Position numbers and translations under genes: made by a program. 64,000 bases of DNA from positions 11,780,501-11,844,500 of the forward strand of contig OU015569.1 in NCBI GenBank assembly GCA_907165135.1. The letters run 5' to 3'. Under the pieces are notes generated by a model. It was given only the letters and a program-made list of their open reading frames with translations, did not search any database and was not told where the DNA came from. Positions within the stretch are counted from its first letter, which is position 1; every line of letters begins with the position of its first letter. This DNA comes from Oikopleura dioica. Lineage: Eukaryota > Chordata > Appendicularia > Copelata > Oikopleuridae. Positions 14,736-26,807 of the stretch are shown piece by piece.

Positions 14736-14980
14736 CTTTCAAGTTGCAACTCTTCTTCCTAAATCCATCCTCAGTCAAAATACGCCAGCTCATGTCTCAG
14801 ACGTCTCCTATTTCAGCTAACTCCAGTCCCAATCAAATTTTCAACTAGTAGCTTTTTCGATTATTTCCAAATCACCAAGAATCGTACTGAATGATGGAAA
14901 CCGAACCAGCCCGATATTTCCAGCCTCCTTTTTTTCTTCCATTTCTGAAATTTTCAAGCTTTTTTAATCAAAAACGCGTG

Positions 14981-14988
14981 GTTTTCAG
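14981..14988 (+). promoter_or_regulatory. Possible trans-splice acceptor at the cyclin T start
   Basis: GTTTTCAG lies directly against the ATG at 14989 and is preceded by a T-rich tract. Larvaceans are known to add a spliced leader to many mRNAs, and an acceptor abutting the start codon is typical of that. A cis-spliced 5' UTR intron is the alternative. Confidence 0.4.
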
Positions 14989-17900
14989 ATGAGTTCGAAC
15001 CAGTCTCGTCGCTCGGCAAAGAAAGTAGAGGAGAGATGGTTCTTTAGTAAAAATGAAATCGAAGACACGCCCTCGGCATCGGACGGGATCGGCCACTACG
15101 ACGAGCTGCGATATCGGCAGCACGCGGCCAACCTCATTCAGGTCTGTTCTTCGCGCTCTAGAATCTCTAGAACACGGATTTCAGGAGTGCGGAAAGCAGC
15201 TCAAACTCGCCCAGCTTCCCATCAACACCGCCATCGTTTTTAGCCATCGCTTCTTCATGGTCCATTCTTTCAAGGTACAAACAGACACTTCTATAAAAAC
15301 CCCCAATTCTATGTATTGCATATAGACTCGAGAAGCCGCTTGTGGCTTCGAGAAACAAAATTCTAAGTCTTGTAGCGGCTATGCATGAATTCAACATAAA
15401 TTGAGACTTCGGCTTTGTTCAAAGAAAAAGCCGCAAGCGTCTTTTCGACTTTAGTAGCTCGAAGCCACAAGCGGCTTCTCAAATTATTTTCGATTACTTT
15501 AAAGCAGTCCAACTAATTAAGAAATAAGGGTGTTACTAATATAGCTTGGAAGTTGTCAAAATGGTTAACAAAAAATGTTAAGAAATTCAACAAATACGAC
15601 GTTGCCGCGGCGGCACTGTTTCTAGCGTCGAAGGTGGAAGAAAGCCCAAGAAAAGTGGAGCAGGTGCTGAAGGTAAAGGAAGACTGGACGCGGAAAGGAG
15701 CATCCTCGCCTGAGCCGCCCTTGGACCCGAACAGCGAAGAGTACCAGTGGAAGCTCAACCAACTCATCGACCATGAGGTTCGTTTCTAGTGGCTCTAGAA
15801 TCGCGTGTTTTCTATCATTTCTTCTTTCAGCTGCTGATGCTGCAAACGTTCGGCTTCGACGTGACGATCGATCACCCGCATAAGCATGTGATCAAGGCGA
15901 CACAGTTCATGCGAGGTAAAAACCGGTGACCAAAAAACTGACTGTTAACATTACCGTAACAGCGCCACGCGAACTGTCACACGTCGCCTACTTCATGGCG
16001 ACGAATTCGCTCAATTTGACGACGTTCTGCCTCGAGATGCGGCCGGAAGTCGTCGCCGCTACCTGCATCTACTTGAGCATCAAATGGAGCAAGTTCAAAA
16101 TGGACCGGAGCAGCGAAGGAAGGGTAAGTTGAATCGAACATGATTCTTAAGTGTATCCACAACGAAACGATAAACTTTCGTTTCAGTCAATATCTCTCAT
16201 AGATACCCTTATAATAACGCTCATATTTGATCGTAGCTTTTTTCTTAATATATTCTAGGAGTGGTGGAGCTACCTGGATCCGACGCTGACCGAGGACGAC
16301 CTTATCCTTAATGTGAAGAGATATATCGATGTTCTTAAGGTTCTTCTTGCACTAGATTCGATTGCATTTTTTAATGCGCGCGAACTTTAAGGAGCACCCC
16401 ACAAGGCTGACAGAAATCAAGCAACTCTGCCCCGGCACTGCCATTGAGACTCACTCACTCAACAACTCCAACTTAAGCGCTAGCGAAACCTCCAGCAACG
16501 ACCACAACTCCAGCCTTTCTCACAGAAGAATAAGCAGCCACCATCACAATCAGTCTAGCAACTCGACGTCCCACAGCAACAAGAGGCCCTACTCTGCCGA
16601 AGACTCCGAAGGATCAAAGAGGATGAAGACCGAATCCAGAGTTAAAGAAGAGTAAGTCGCCCTTTCTTTATAGAGCGCGTTAAATCTCGCCTCCACCTCT
16701 CTAACTCCCATTTTTCAGACCCAAACCGACCCTACCGCCAGTTCGCCTTCCTGGCTCGTGTTCGCGAGATCGTATGCGCGAGATCGAATCGCGTCTCCAA
16801 GTTCCCGAAAGCGGGAACTCTAGCTCTTCGAAAATGTAAGTCCAGTTCGCTCCATCGCTTCGTTTTAAGATTATTAGCACTTTCGAAAACTTTGAGTTCA
16901 GTCAAAATCAGAAAAAGTCCCTGGGACCGAAAAAGGTTCCGTATTCTGAATATTTAAAGAGGTATTCTTGAGCATGAGTATTTTTGACTGAGAAAACAAA
17001 ACAAAAAAAGCAGGGTACTATTCAGTATCGTCCTAACAAGGGGGCCCTAGAAGAGAGACTCTTAAAGTTTACAGCCAAAAGTAGGGAAGTTACCATCCCT
17101 TTCTCCCCTTATTCTAGTTTCTTGAGAAGTAAAGTGAAACAGGTCTGGGCTACTGTAACTGTGGCATGCCTGTGACTGGGCTCAGCTAACTGTGTTCAAA
17201 ATCTGACTGAGGATTTGAAAGAGCTGCGTTGACGCTTCGTTTCTCATCACTCAGTTTTCTACACAGGTTGCTGATCCCAGTCCTTCGAGCTAAATTTCCG
17301 CAGCACTTTCTTTTTTCATTATTTATGTCATTTTTATTTTCTTGGCTTGGGAAGATGGATTTCAATGTCTGAATGAATCTAATTGTGCTTGACCCTTTTT
17401 CTATTCCATCACTTCTTTCTTTTTATGATTTTTTTCATTTCAGGCCCAGCAGCGCGCACAAATCAAATTCTTCTAACTCTGCTTCATCCAACTCTGGCCG
17501 ACCTGGATCCTATTTACCTAGACTAACTGCTGATGAGAGATTCGTTAAAGAGTGCCTTAGACAAAAAGAACTTTGGGCAAAACTGAGCGACGAAGAGAAA
17601 GAGTATTGTAAATCATGGGTCAGTGTTTCTATATTATTAGATTTTATATCATTTGTTATCATTAATTAATCTTATCCTACTAAATATGGTCATAAATTGA
17701 TGGCAAGCGTCTTCGAGCTAGGATCGACAATGCCCACCAGACACGCGATCGAAAACCGACGTTTTTGTCGAGTTTTTGTTGGATCTCGTACAAAATCCCG
17801 AATCTAAAAATCCAACCCAAGCCCGACAAAAACCCGAAAAAAACGCTATAAATACCCGAAAACTCCCCTACGAAAACCCGACCAAAGCCCGATCGGCAAA

Positions 17901-18473
17901 TTCGGGCTGCAAGAAAATCCGATGAAAACCCGATCCGAATTTCGGGAGCATTTGTCGATCCAAGTCTGCGAGACAAGGGGCCCATCAGGGGCGCGCGCTG
18001 ATACGCGGAGCGCTTTCGGCTCGAAATCGAAAGTCGCGCGCGAGATCAAAGCGTAGGCGCCGCCCCCACTATGGGCCATAGATTCTGATTGGTGCTCCAC
18101 CACTGCACGTGCTCAGAGGAGAGATAATCTCTCATTCTGAAATTTTCGAATTTCGAAGGAACATGAAAAAGAACTTGAGAAAGTTCTCTCACTGACCCAA
18201 AACTAGAAAGTTAAAGAGAAAAAAAGAAAAGAACATGAGAAGATCCGCGAGTCGAGGGCAAGGCAGTCTGCTTCAGCACAATCCTCAATAGTAAGTCAAC
18301 CCATAATGGGGTGTTACAAGCAATGAATTTCCATGTTTCTTCTAAAAGCCGCTAACGGTTAGATTCTAACCCTTTTGTTTCAGAATTCTTCAAACGCCCC
18401 TATCCGTGCGCCTCCAGACCTGTCGGAATCTCACCGAGCGGTGGACCAGATCGCAAACGAGTTACTAATGTAA
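14989..18473 (+). CDS. CCNT-like: Cyclin T (P-TEFb regulatory subunit)
   Basis: Partner of CDK9 in P-TEFb, which phosphorylates the RNA polymerase II C-terminal domain to release paused transcription. Exons are 14989-15141, 15185-15274, 15553-15777, 15831-15915, 15963-16123, 16259-16339, 16392-16651, 16719-16835, 17444-17618, 18207-18290 and 18384-18473. They sum to 1521 nt (506 aa), all GT-AG. The cyclin box is clear: [95 protein letters not shown] and [11 protein letters not shown]. After it comes a Ser/Asn/His-rich region, as in the cyclin T tail, shorter than the human protein. The intron at 16836-17443 holds a MITE; the intron at 17619-18206 holds an odd repeat and promoter-like block. 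The terminal exons ([12 protein letters not shown]..) are less certain than the cyclin box. Confidence 0.93.
17175..17282. mobile_element. MITE family A copy inside a cyclin T intron
   Basis: The ends are GGGCTCAGCTAACTGTG and TCTACACAGGTTGCTGATCC, with a diverged CTGACTGAGG arm. Confidence 0.6.
17690..18120. repeat. AAAACCCGA-repeat block with promoter-like motifs in a cyclin T intron
   Basis: Within 17760-17960 the string AAACCCGA or its complement recurs many times at irregular spacing. A GC-rich stretch with GATTGGTG (an inverted CCAAT box) and GCACGTGC (an E-box) follows at 18080-18115. It contains no exon needed by cyclin T. It could be an internal promoter, enhancer or unclassified repeat. 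Confidence 0.45.
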
Positions 18474-20624
18474 ACCACCGCCGTCGCGTTCTTTTGTTTT
18501 TTCATCTCTCTTTCCCGCTCTTCTCTTTTGCTCTCAACCCTTCTACTAGTCAAAATTGAACCTTTTACTCGCAGTAACACAGCATTACTCTGTCCGCGCG
18601 TTACTGTATCTTTTTCCTTTCTAGATTACTTTCAATTCCTAAATTTCAATATTTTAAATATCCTTATCAACCTATCTCGTTTTCAAAACCGAAGTTAAAA
18701 AAAATGAGCCCCACCCCTGAAAAAAAAAACATCCCCTGCTTCATTTTTGCTAAAATTTATTTATTTGAAGAAAATTTTTCCGAAAAACAACACTCTTTTA
18801 TCATGTTTTCTGTACAAATCATGCGCCTCTTAAATTTTTTGAATATTTTTTTCTATTTCAAAAAAATTCAAAGACAAACAAGTGAAAAAATCTCGCATTA
18901 ACTAACTTTCCTTCTATTCAGAATTATTGAGAAAACCGAGAAGTGGAGAAGAAAAGAGGCCAGGAGTGGACATTGAGCCTGAAACTAGAGCAGTGCCAAT
19001 GTTTGGCCAACAACCAGAGATCATCCTGGTTTCGGACGGGAGGGAAAACCCTCCGGAAAGATTTATCACATCTGAAAATACAGTCGCAACTTATTCAACT
19101 TCAAAACTATCAACTCCTAAGCTAGGCTTGGCAACTCCAATCAGAGGGCATTAAAGATGTTTTACAGACACTAAATTAAATAGAAAATAGCCATAGTTCA
19201 ATAAGATCAACTACTGGTAGTGATTTTGGCGCAGCCGCTTCGCGGCTTTGTTAAAAAGGAAGCCGCTACGCGGCTATTTACAATGTGCCAACTTAGAGCA
19301 CTGGCTGAGTTTTTACAGAGAGTGCCGAGTCTAGCTTTTTTACTATTATCTCTACATTTCGTCCCCTAACCACCTTTTCAATTCAGACATGAGGAATATG
19401 TGCGTCGAATGTGGAGTTCGATGATCGTCAGAAGCAGAAAGACTTTCTCAAGATCCTGGTCGGTCATCTCTCCATCGAATAACTGCGAGCGGCGACTTCA
19501 ATCGCTGATGCAACGGGCTCCGTTGATGTGCTCAGCCGCAACGAGAGGGAAAACCCTCGGAGACAACGAAGAATAAGGAGAAAATACTCCTCCTCCGATG
19601 GCCTCAGGCGGAAGACGGGAATGGCGAACTCAGACCCCTGATCATTGCCAAGCAATCGAATTCATCGACTTTCATTTTACTCAAGTTCACTATTACTTTT
19701 GCCAATTATCACACCTACCTACCAACTAAAAATTAACCATTTTCTCTATTTCAGACGAAAGAAATGCCCTGAGCGCGAATCGATAACCGACCAGTCCGGT
19801 CGGTTATTCTGCGAAAACTTGCCTGAGACGGGCGATTACATCTTCCACTGCCACCCATAACGGGTGGCGGTGCGAAGATTAACGAGCAGTTTGCTTCCAA
19901 ACTGATGGAAGAGGACAAGGATAGAGGAATCTACCTCTTTCACCACTTCTCCGGCTCTGTTCGACTGCGAGATCACCTGAAAAGGAAGGGTCAAACAACA
20001 ATTCTTCATGCTCGGACAACTGCCCTTGTATTCCTCTGTCACTCACGTGACGTACACGCTACTGAAAATACAGTCGCAACTTTCAACAACTCAACTTTTA
20101 CTCAATTGAATTCTTTCAGAAGAATCCAATTCTCCTCGTTGTTTTCTGTATTATTTGCATTTTCGATTAGCAGGAACGTTTATCCTTGCAAGGCAAATGA
20201 AGCATGTTTAAAGAGATTGCAGGATTGAGAAAAAATGAATCCGGCAATGAAGACTCGGTGCATCTTTCTCTCGCGGCTTTTCTTTCATAATGGTTCTGAA
20301 TCTGACTCAGGCTCTCTACATAGGTTGCCGCCCCCAGTTCTTGACTTGATCCTCTAACTTGAAACTAAAATTAAGTCTAAAATCCTCCAAGAAAGTGTGC
20401 CATATTCAGCGAAGATTTTCTTTTACAACTAATTAAAAAATAATCAAGTAACTTTTTGATATGTTTCTTTTTATTGTTGTATTTTTCGGTGTTTGTGAAT
20501 TTGGAAGGTATGTGCATTAAGTTATAGAGTCGATGTCGTCTTTAACTATGTACAAAGCAGGTTGTAATTTTGCAGAAAGGAAGGTCGGGAAGAAGTTTTT
20601 CTCTTTTTCTTGTTTTCTTGCTCC
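18474..20624. other. Unexplained hairpin-rich segments downstream of cyclin T
   Basis: After the cyclin T 3' end, three segments begin right after well-formed 3'-splice-like signals: TTCTATTCAG at 18921, TCAATTCAG at 19386 and CTATTTCAG at 19755. They contain perfect or near-perfect small hairpins: GGAGGGAAAACCCTCC at about 19039, GAGGGAAAACCCTC at about 19545, an ATAACCGACC/GGTCGGTTAT stem at 19783-19807, and a GCCACCC/GGGTGGC stem at about 19850-19870. A motif of about 21 bp, CTGAAAATACAGTCGCAACT plus one T, occurs at 19072 and again at 20062. No long conserved protein frame is visible. Structured non-coding RNA, alternative last exons or a decayed element are all possible. Confidence 0.4.
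20240..20338. mobile_element. MITE family A remnant (right end)
   Basis: Only the right arm is clear (TCTGACTCAGG then CTACATAGGTTGCC). Confidence 0.45.
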
Positions 20625-23600
20625 TCACTGCGAACACTTGTGTTCCTTCACGTGCTTCGAAAGATGATCCGAACGCATGAATCGCTTCGAGCAGACTGGA
20701 CAGGAGAATCGCTTTTCGCCTGAAAGAATATTTTTAGATTCTTGAAATTTAAGCCGTATTAGTAAAGTAAACTTTGATTGAAAATTAAAGTGAAAAAACT
20801 TTTCAGATTGGAAATTATGCCTCTCTAAGGCGCTAGATTAAGGTTTGAACTTAATGTTGGTAAAATTAAATAAGGGTGTGACTGTGTTAATTTCAGAAGG
20901 AAAAGCGTGATGTTAAAGCCCATTTATGGTGTGTAGCACCTTAAAATTAACCGATTATTGTCAAGGATTGTCGATAAAACGAATCCTCTGTTAACAAAGT
21001 GACGCCCTTATTTCAAGGCATTTTCTTAGAATATTCATAACGTTATTTTGGGGTGTAAGCATTAATTTCGAGGAAAATTGTGGCGTTGCGAATTTAAAGA
21101 GATAACTCGAGCAACTCAGCTGGCCGCGAAAATGACTTGCAAGTGCGGGCGGATTATTTCTAGCGGCGATTATTTCGTGGAAATTGAGAAATAGAGGAAA
21201 ATTGCTAATCGCGAACTGAAAAAGTACTTGCTCAAATAACGAGAAAACGAAAAAGGTGGCTATTTCGTTGACCGCGCCGCTCTCTCTAAACACTACCTCG
21301 AATGCTACATGTCGAGATTACCGTGACAGGCCAATTCCAGGCTTATCTTCAAAACGCTTTTTCTGACGCAGAAGTATCAATTAGTAGTTCCCTTTTTTGA
21401 TGATTTCTGCTACCGCCTTTTTTTAAATAATTTTATTCAAAACGAAAATTGCTGAATTTTCAATTTGAAAAGTCGAGTTTCAATTTTGAAAAATCATCAC
21501 ACGCAAAACATCGCCTTTTACGATTTAACGATTGTCGAAAATTAAAATCAGAGTTTTCAAACAGACGCTCAAGACGCTCTTTCAAATTCGGGAGATTTAC
21601 ACGAGCTTATTGCTGAGAAAACAATTAGTGTCAGGGGCGCCCTTTCATCGGACATTCTTAAATTATTATTCTCGAGGAATTATCATTTTTTGCCTTGCGC
21701 GAAATCGTAAAATCGCCACTTGCATGATTTTTTCTAGTTTTGTAATGGCCCTTACCTGTGTAGAAAACCTAAGTCAGGGTCTGAGAAATCTAATACGAAA
21801 AGCCGCGTAGCGGCTTTTTCTTGAAGAAGCCGCGAGGCGGCTTCGCGAAATTTCCTTTTCAATCAATTTTTAAATTCGCGGCTTCTCTAAGAAAATCATA
21901 TTGGATTTCTCAGACCCTGACTCAGGTTTTCTACACAGGTTGCCAAGCCTAGGCTTCCCGATCCCAGATCAAGAACTAGTCTTTTTCTCTTCTTGCTAGA
22001 GTTTCTATGGTGAGACCCTTAATAAAGCTAGCACAAATTCTAGTATTCTAGTAAGTGGTCCATTAGTAGCCCGCTAGTGCTAGAAGCAGATTCGTCTGGA
22101 GAAGCATGATTGCAGAGATGTAGTTATGCGGAAGTAATTTGACAGGGCGGCTCGCTAGCTTCATCGATTTGGCAAAATTACACGAATTCGCCAAATTCAT
22201 CGAATGCCGACCTGCCAGACTCGACCGCTTTGATGGAAAGTCTCGTCTTCTAGATGCCTGCCTGCCCGACTGTTGAACGCATTCTACAGTCAGCCTCAAA
22301 AAAGAAAAGCCAGCAAAGATAGTTTGAAGTGAGCGGAAAATGAGTGAATCTGATCTCAGGCGCGATCGCGAGCTTGAAAATTTGAGGAAACCCCTTCAAT
22401 CCCCTGAGAGCCACTTTCAGATTTTTTGCATCTTTCCAAAGCTCTTAATTGGCACCCAGTAAATCACACTCCCAGGCGGCGCACTTGCACCAACAAAAAT
22501 CGAAAATGCAGCTCAGACTCGTTACAGTACTTGTACATTCATCATCATCCGAAAAAATCTACTTCTAGTGGTCAAAAGTTCTATCAAAAAAAGCCAATTT
22601 TGGCTTTCAAAATGGAAAATAAATAATTAGGGGTCAAACTTTTCTTCCCTCATATCTGGGCTTGGCAACCTGAGTAGAAAACCTGAGTCAGGCTCTGGAA
22701 GAGCTAAAATGAAAAGTCGCGTAGCGGCTTTTTCTAAAAACGAAGCCGCGAAGCGGCTTCGCCAGGAATTTAAAGAAAATTTACATGTTTGAATTGCTAC
22801 GCGATTTTTCATTTTAGCTTTTCCAGAGCCTGACTCAGGTTTTCTACTAAGGTTGCCGAGCCCAGACTCATATAGAATGAGGACGTATTTTAACCCTTGC
22901 CCAAAGAGCATTATTTACAAGTATTTTAACATTTGTACTGATGATACTTTTTTGGCCCATCAGTCAAGAAAAAAAAGAGCGAAGATGCAAAAAAGTGGCG
23001 AGCGGGGGTGCATTTAGCCGCTAATTTGCACCACCAGATGCGTCAAAATTAGCGCCTCTCCACTCTCCCACGGACTATGGCTAGTAACGCTCAGCTCAGA
23101 ACAAACTTTTAGAAAACGCAATTTAAAATTAACGATTTTCGGACGAGTCTCTTCTTATGATGAATCATGAGTTACGTTTCCAAGTCCTGCTGATTTATGG
23201 TACGAAATGTTAACTGCTTCCGCTTTTATTTCAAAAATATTGAGAAAATGAGCGCTCTCTGCCGATTTTAACTAGAATTTTGGGTGTAAATAGTTTTCAA
23301 CTGAAAGTTAGGGCTAGGTTTAATTATAGGCTTAACATAGTGACACCCTTATTGAAATTTGTCTTCAAATTTATAAAAAATCTAGGCAAAGGTTTGGTCT
23401 TTCTTTTGATAAAATAAGGGTGTCAATAGACTAATTTTTGAAAACAAATTTGAAGAGAATAACCATTCAACATTACTATCTTCCTGGTTGTCGGTAATTG
23501 ATTACATAAGAGTAAGAAAATCACCCATTTTTGGCATAAAAAAGCGCACTCTTGGTCCGATGCATTTGTGGCACGGAGGATTCAAATTTCCGGGAGGAAA

Positions 23601-25067
23601 TATCCTCTGCGTGCCAACCGTCGCAGCGCGGAATCGAGTGTGATTGATCACGCAAAATTGGAGTTTCCGCGATAGTTTTGATCATTTCGTTTAGAACTTA
23701 CCGGAGTGCCATCGTAAGTGCGCCTTCAGGTGGCTGGTTTTGGCGTAGACTTTTCCGCAGCCGGGGATGTGGCAGTTGTGGACGCGGGGACGGAGGGAGG
23801 ACTGGGCGGCAGGGGGAAGCGACTCGATCTGTTGACAATTGGGACACGTGCAGTTCGATCTTCCTGTATTGCGCCGCACGGAAGTGCCACTTGAGCGCGA
23901 GGAGAAACCAGAAGCAGCTCGGATGGTGGATTCGATCGACGACGTCGTCGAGCCGCTCATTTTGCCACCGCCGGGCGACTGTAACGTCGTCGCCGAATAG
24001 TCGTAGAGAGGATAAGGGGATGACATGTTCGCCAGGTTCTGGTTTGCTGTCATTTGTCCTAAAATACGAAATGAATTAGATGTCGAAGAATCGGACCAAT
24101 AAGCGCTTTGATCAGAAAATACCTATCAAGGCCATTGATTGGCTACAAACTGAAATTATCCAAAAACTAGCCAGTCAACGATCTAGATAGATATTTTAAA
24201 TCAGAGTTGCTATTGGCTTGTTTCCGCGAAATAGTCGAATTTTGAGCTGTATTACCTAGCATCTGTTGATAAGCTTGTGTGTCGACGTATGCGTTTGCGC
24301 CGGGCAGTGCACTCGTTGCGTGATTGCGAAGGTTCAGGTCGAGCCCTGTCGCCCAGTTCGACCAGTCGGGGTATCCAGCTTGCGAGACCGTCTGGCTAGT
24401 CATGTAGCTCTGAGTCGTGGGGATCGTGGACGGAATCGAGGCTGATGGAGAAAGCGACGAGGAAGTGGGAGTGGCTGGTTTTGTCCAAGGAGTTGAATAA
24501 GGATATAACGAGTATAAATCCAAACCGCTCTGAATTTTTAAAAACATGAAAAAGGCATTCAAGGTGAAATCTGAAAAATCAACAAAGAAGATGGATTTTA
24601 AGATTAATTACCTGATAAATAGACGAATGAGGAACCGCACTGGAAGCACTGTGTTCTTCCTGTTTCAGAGTGTCATCTTTTGGCTCAAGCTTGGGCTGCG
24701 TGGGGCTGGACTCGTTCGATCCGGCAGAGAGACTTTGGCCGACGGAGCCGTCAACCCCCGTCGTGGAAACTGTCTGTGGATAAACTGTCTGCTGGCTGCT
24801 GCTGTCGGTTCCGCTGGCGACTTCCGTGTCTGAGTGGGAATGGCTCGTCTTTTCGTTCTGCGTGACTGTATGCGACTGTGGCTGGACGAGACCTGTGCTT
24901 GTAGAACTCAGCGCTGGGGTCAACCCTGCAACGCCCAAGGGAGAAGTCTCCCAGGGCGTAGAAGTGACAGTAGCAGTGACGCTGGTTGGAGCGACTCCTG
25001 CTACTCCTTTGGGCACTCCAACGGCATGTGTCGGATCGGCGATCAATGATTTCTCGACTGAGAGCAT
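20625..25067 (-). CDS. Sp-like: Sp-family (Sp5-9 / buttonhead-like) transcription factor
   Basis: A GC-box-binding zinc-finger transcription factor. Exons are 24612-25067, 24256-24529, 23702-24058 and 20625-20719, summing to 1182 nt (393 aa). The start is [12 protein letters not shown] at 25067. The N-terminal half is Ser/Thr/Pro/Gln-rich, as in Sp activation domains. A buttonhead box CTCPNC is followed by zinc finger 1 ([23 protein letters not shown]). The last exon encodes finger 3 ([23 protein letters not shown]). The middle finger (the ..RFTRSDELQRH..RTH pattern) is not seen in the 2982-bp intron between them, and the two exons join in phase without it (HSG then EKRF). That intron also contains two MITEs. 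The gene family is sure; the absence of finger 2 needs transcript evidence. Confidence 0.88.
21751..21952. mobile_element. MITE family A copy in the Sp intron
   Basis: The left arm is ACCTGTGTAGAAAACC with TAAGTCAGGGTC; the right arm is GACCCTGACTCAGG with TCTACACAGGTTGCCAAG. The core has AAGCCGCGTAGCGGCTTT palindromes. Confidence 0.9.
22657..22866. mobile_element. MITE family A copy with target-site duplication
   Basis: The ends are CTGGGCTTGGCAACC and GGTTGCCGAGCCCAG. The flanks are CTCATAT on both sides (left before CTGGG, right after CCCAGA), a likely 6-7 bp target duplication. The core has GAAGCCGCGAAGCGGCTTC. It lies in the Sp intron. Confidence 0.9.
23339..23427. repeat. MITE family C copy
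   Basis: The left end is AGTGACACCCTTATT and the right end is AATAAGGGTGTCAAT, an inverted pair 89 bp across, inside the Sp intron. Confidence 0.75.
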
Positions 25068-25756
25068 CTCTGTTTCTGTGAATCTCTCTCTGTTTTTGTG
25101 TTGAGTTTTGGAACCAGGTGTCTTGAAGTTCGTCGCTCTTTTTTCTTTATTGGAGTCTTTGGTGGTAAATTTAAGGGTGTTACGAAGGGTGAAGAAGCAA
25201 AAGTAGCAATTTGGAGTGAAGAGAGAGAGGTAGCTGCTGGTAGGACGGGCGAGTTCGATTTCGTCGCAAGGGGCGCTAGAAAGCGGAGGCGGAATTGGCC
25301 GCGCCGCGGCGCCACCCGCAGGATGCTCCACCACAAACCCAAAATGGAAGAGCGGAGCTGTGCCTCCATGCATTTTATCGAGCCCCTTTATTAGTGGGTA
25401 ATTATGAACAATTAGAAATCGGATCGATTCACGCCAGAATTGAATCCCCAATCCGAAATTTCCTGTTTTTATTTTCGCAAAAATCAGGGCGGCCATAAAA
25501 ATAAAAACGTGTGGCTCTCGCTCCTTTTCATTATTCTGATGATCTTTACGGCGCTTGTTTATCGTTACGCAAAACGGAAGTCGTTACTCACCGAATATAT
25601 CGCTAAAGAGAGGGGATAAAAGACGGTGAATTATGCTATTTCAAATGCTATGCTTTGGCAATTTGCAACAGCTTTTAATTACTGCTTCTATTCACTCACC
25701 AAAGCAAGGTCAACAAATTGGACAAGGAAGAGTTAGGGTTAGGGACCGTTCTTCCC

Positions 25757-25994
25757 TGGGCTCGGCAACCTGTGTAGAATGCCTGAGTCAGGGTCTGAAA
25801 GAAAAGTCGCGTAGCGGCTTTTTCAAAAACGAAGCCGCGAAGCGGCTTCCCCAGAATTTCTTATAGATTGTAATGAGAATATTAGCGAAGCCGCTCCGCG
25901 GCTTCGTTTTTAAAAAAAAGCCGCTTCGCGGCTTTTCATTTCAGCCTTTTCAGACCCTGACTCAGGTTTTCTACACAGGTTGCCGAGCCCAGAT
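25757..25994. mobile_element. MITE family A copy with target-site duplication
   Basis: The ends are CTGGGCTCGGCAACCTGTG and CACAGGTTGCCGAGCCCAG, a perfect 19-bp inverted repeat. The flanks are TTCTTCC on both sides. The core has two AAGCCGC palindromes. This is the best-preserved copy. A short TTAGGGTTAGGG stretch lies just to its left (25733-25744). Confidence 0.92.
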
Positions 25995-26807
25995 TCTTCC
26001 AAAACTGAAATTGAATTTCAGAATTAAAAAAAAACCTAAAAAGTTCCATCAAAGCGCCAGACTTGTTTACTTGCGTCAAGAAGTTTTCAGCAAGAAAATA
26101 TTTTCATAAAATTGATTTTAAAAGGATCAGAAACGAGCCTTTTTTATTCTTTCTTGAATTGCAAATCAATTGATTTTGGAGTGCACTTGAAAGTGTTTCC
26201 AATAATATCGGAAATTTTAAAAGAAAGAGTGATTTGATAAGTTGGAAAGTTTGAATGGAAGGGGAGGTATTATTACGTCGATAGCGGTCGATAAGGAACC
26301 GGTTGGTGGGAAAAGAAGATGCCAATTGGCGATGACCCCTGACTCGCTTCTTCGCTCCACTAAAAAGAGAAGAGAGAGAGCAGCTCCACCACCACTTGGG
26401 ATGAAAACGGCGCCGCGGCTGAATTAAATTCCCATTTTCACAAATTCGAGCTTCTTTTTTTTCCCACTCCCGTTCTTTTTTTTTGCAACACTTGAAAACG
26501 GAGAAGTCGAAAAGCTGAAGAAGCTTGCCTGCTTCGTAAAATGGGGGGAGCCGTTGTCTTAAAAAGCGGCGAGTATTTATTCTGGTGGAGGTTAATTCTT
26601 GTTTGCGCGTGCTGCCGAGGTGGAATTACGCCCCGTCGACCGCGTTTTGTACTTAACATTTAGTGCCACTGCGTTATTTTTGTTTCAAACAGGCACTTTC
26701 GCGAATGTTGAGAAAATACGCTTCACCTCAAGCTAACCGCTCTCTGATAAGTCAAAAACGCACTTTTTCAATTCATTACCAGGCACCAAAGGTATCTGAT
26801 GTGGCTT

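Larger units (their letters stand above)
11885..14988. other. Intergenic DNA between anoctamin and cyclin T
   Basis: No coding exon supported. It contains family A MITEs, a run of CACTGTAG-containing inverted repeats at about 13010-13150, and a GC-richer stretch at 13400-13520 (GACTCA/TGACTC-like motifs, CGCG clusters) that could be a promoter-proximal segment. The anoctamin (minus) and cyclin T (plus) genes diverge from here, so both promoters should lie in this interval. Confidence 0.5.

Noticed and set aside
15325-15485. AAGCCGC..GCGGCTT palindromes as terminators or regulatory hairpins
   Set aside because: The same palindromes form the core of family A MITEs and occur in many unrelated places, so a dispersed repeat origin is simpler.
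18922-20090. Hairpin segments as a 7SK-like RNA, suggested by the neighbouring cyclin T gene
   Set aside because: A few GATC motifs are present, but no 7SK-like 5' hairpin arrangement or Pol III terminator could be recognised. Proximity alone is not evidence.
18922-20090. Hairpin segments as exons of a protein gene
   Set aside because: Frames are short and interrupted, and no conserved motif appears in any of the three frames.
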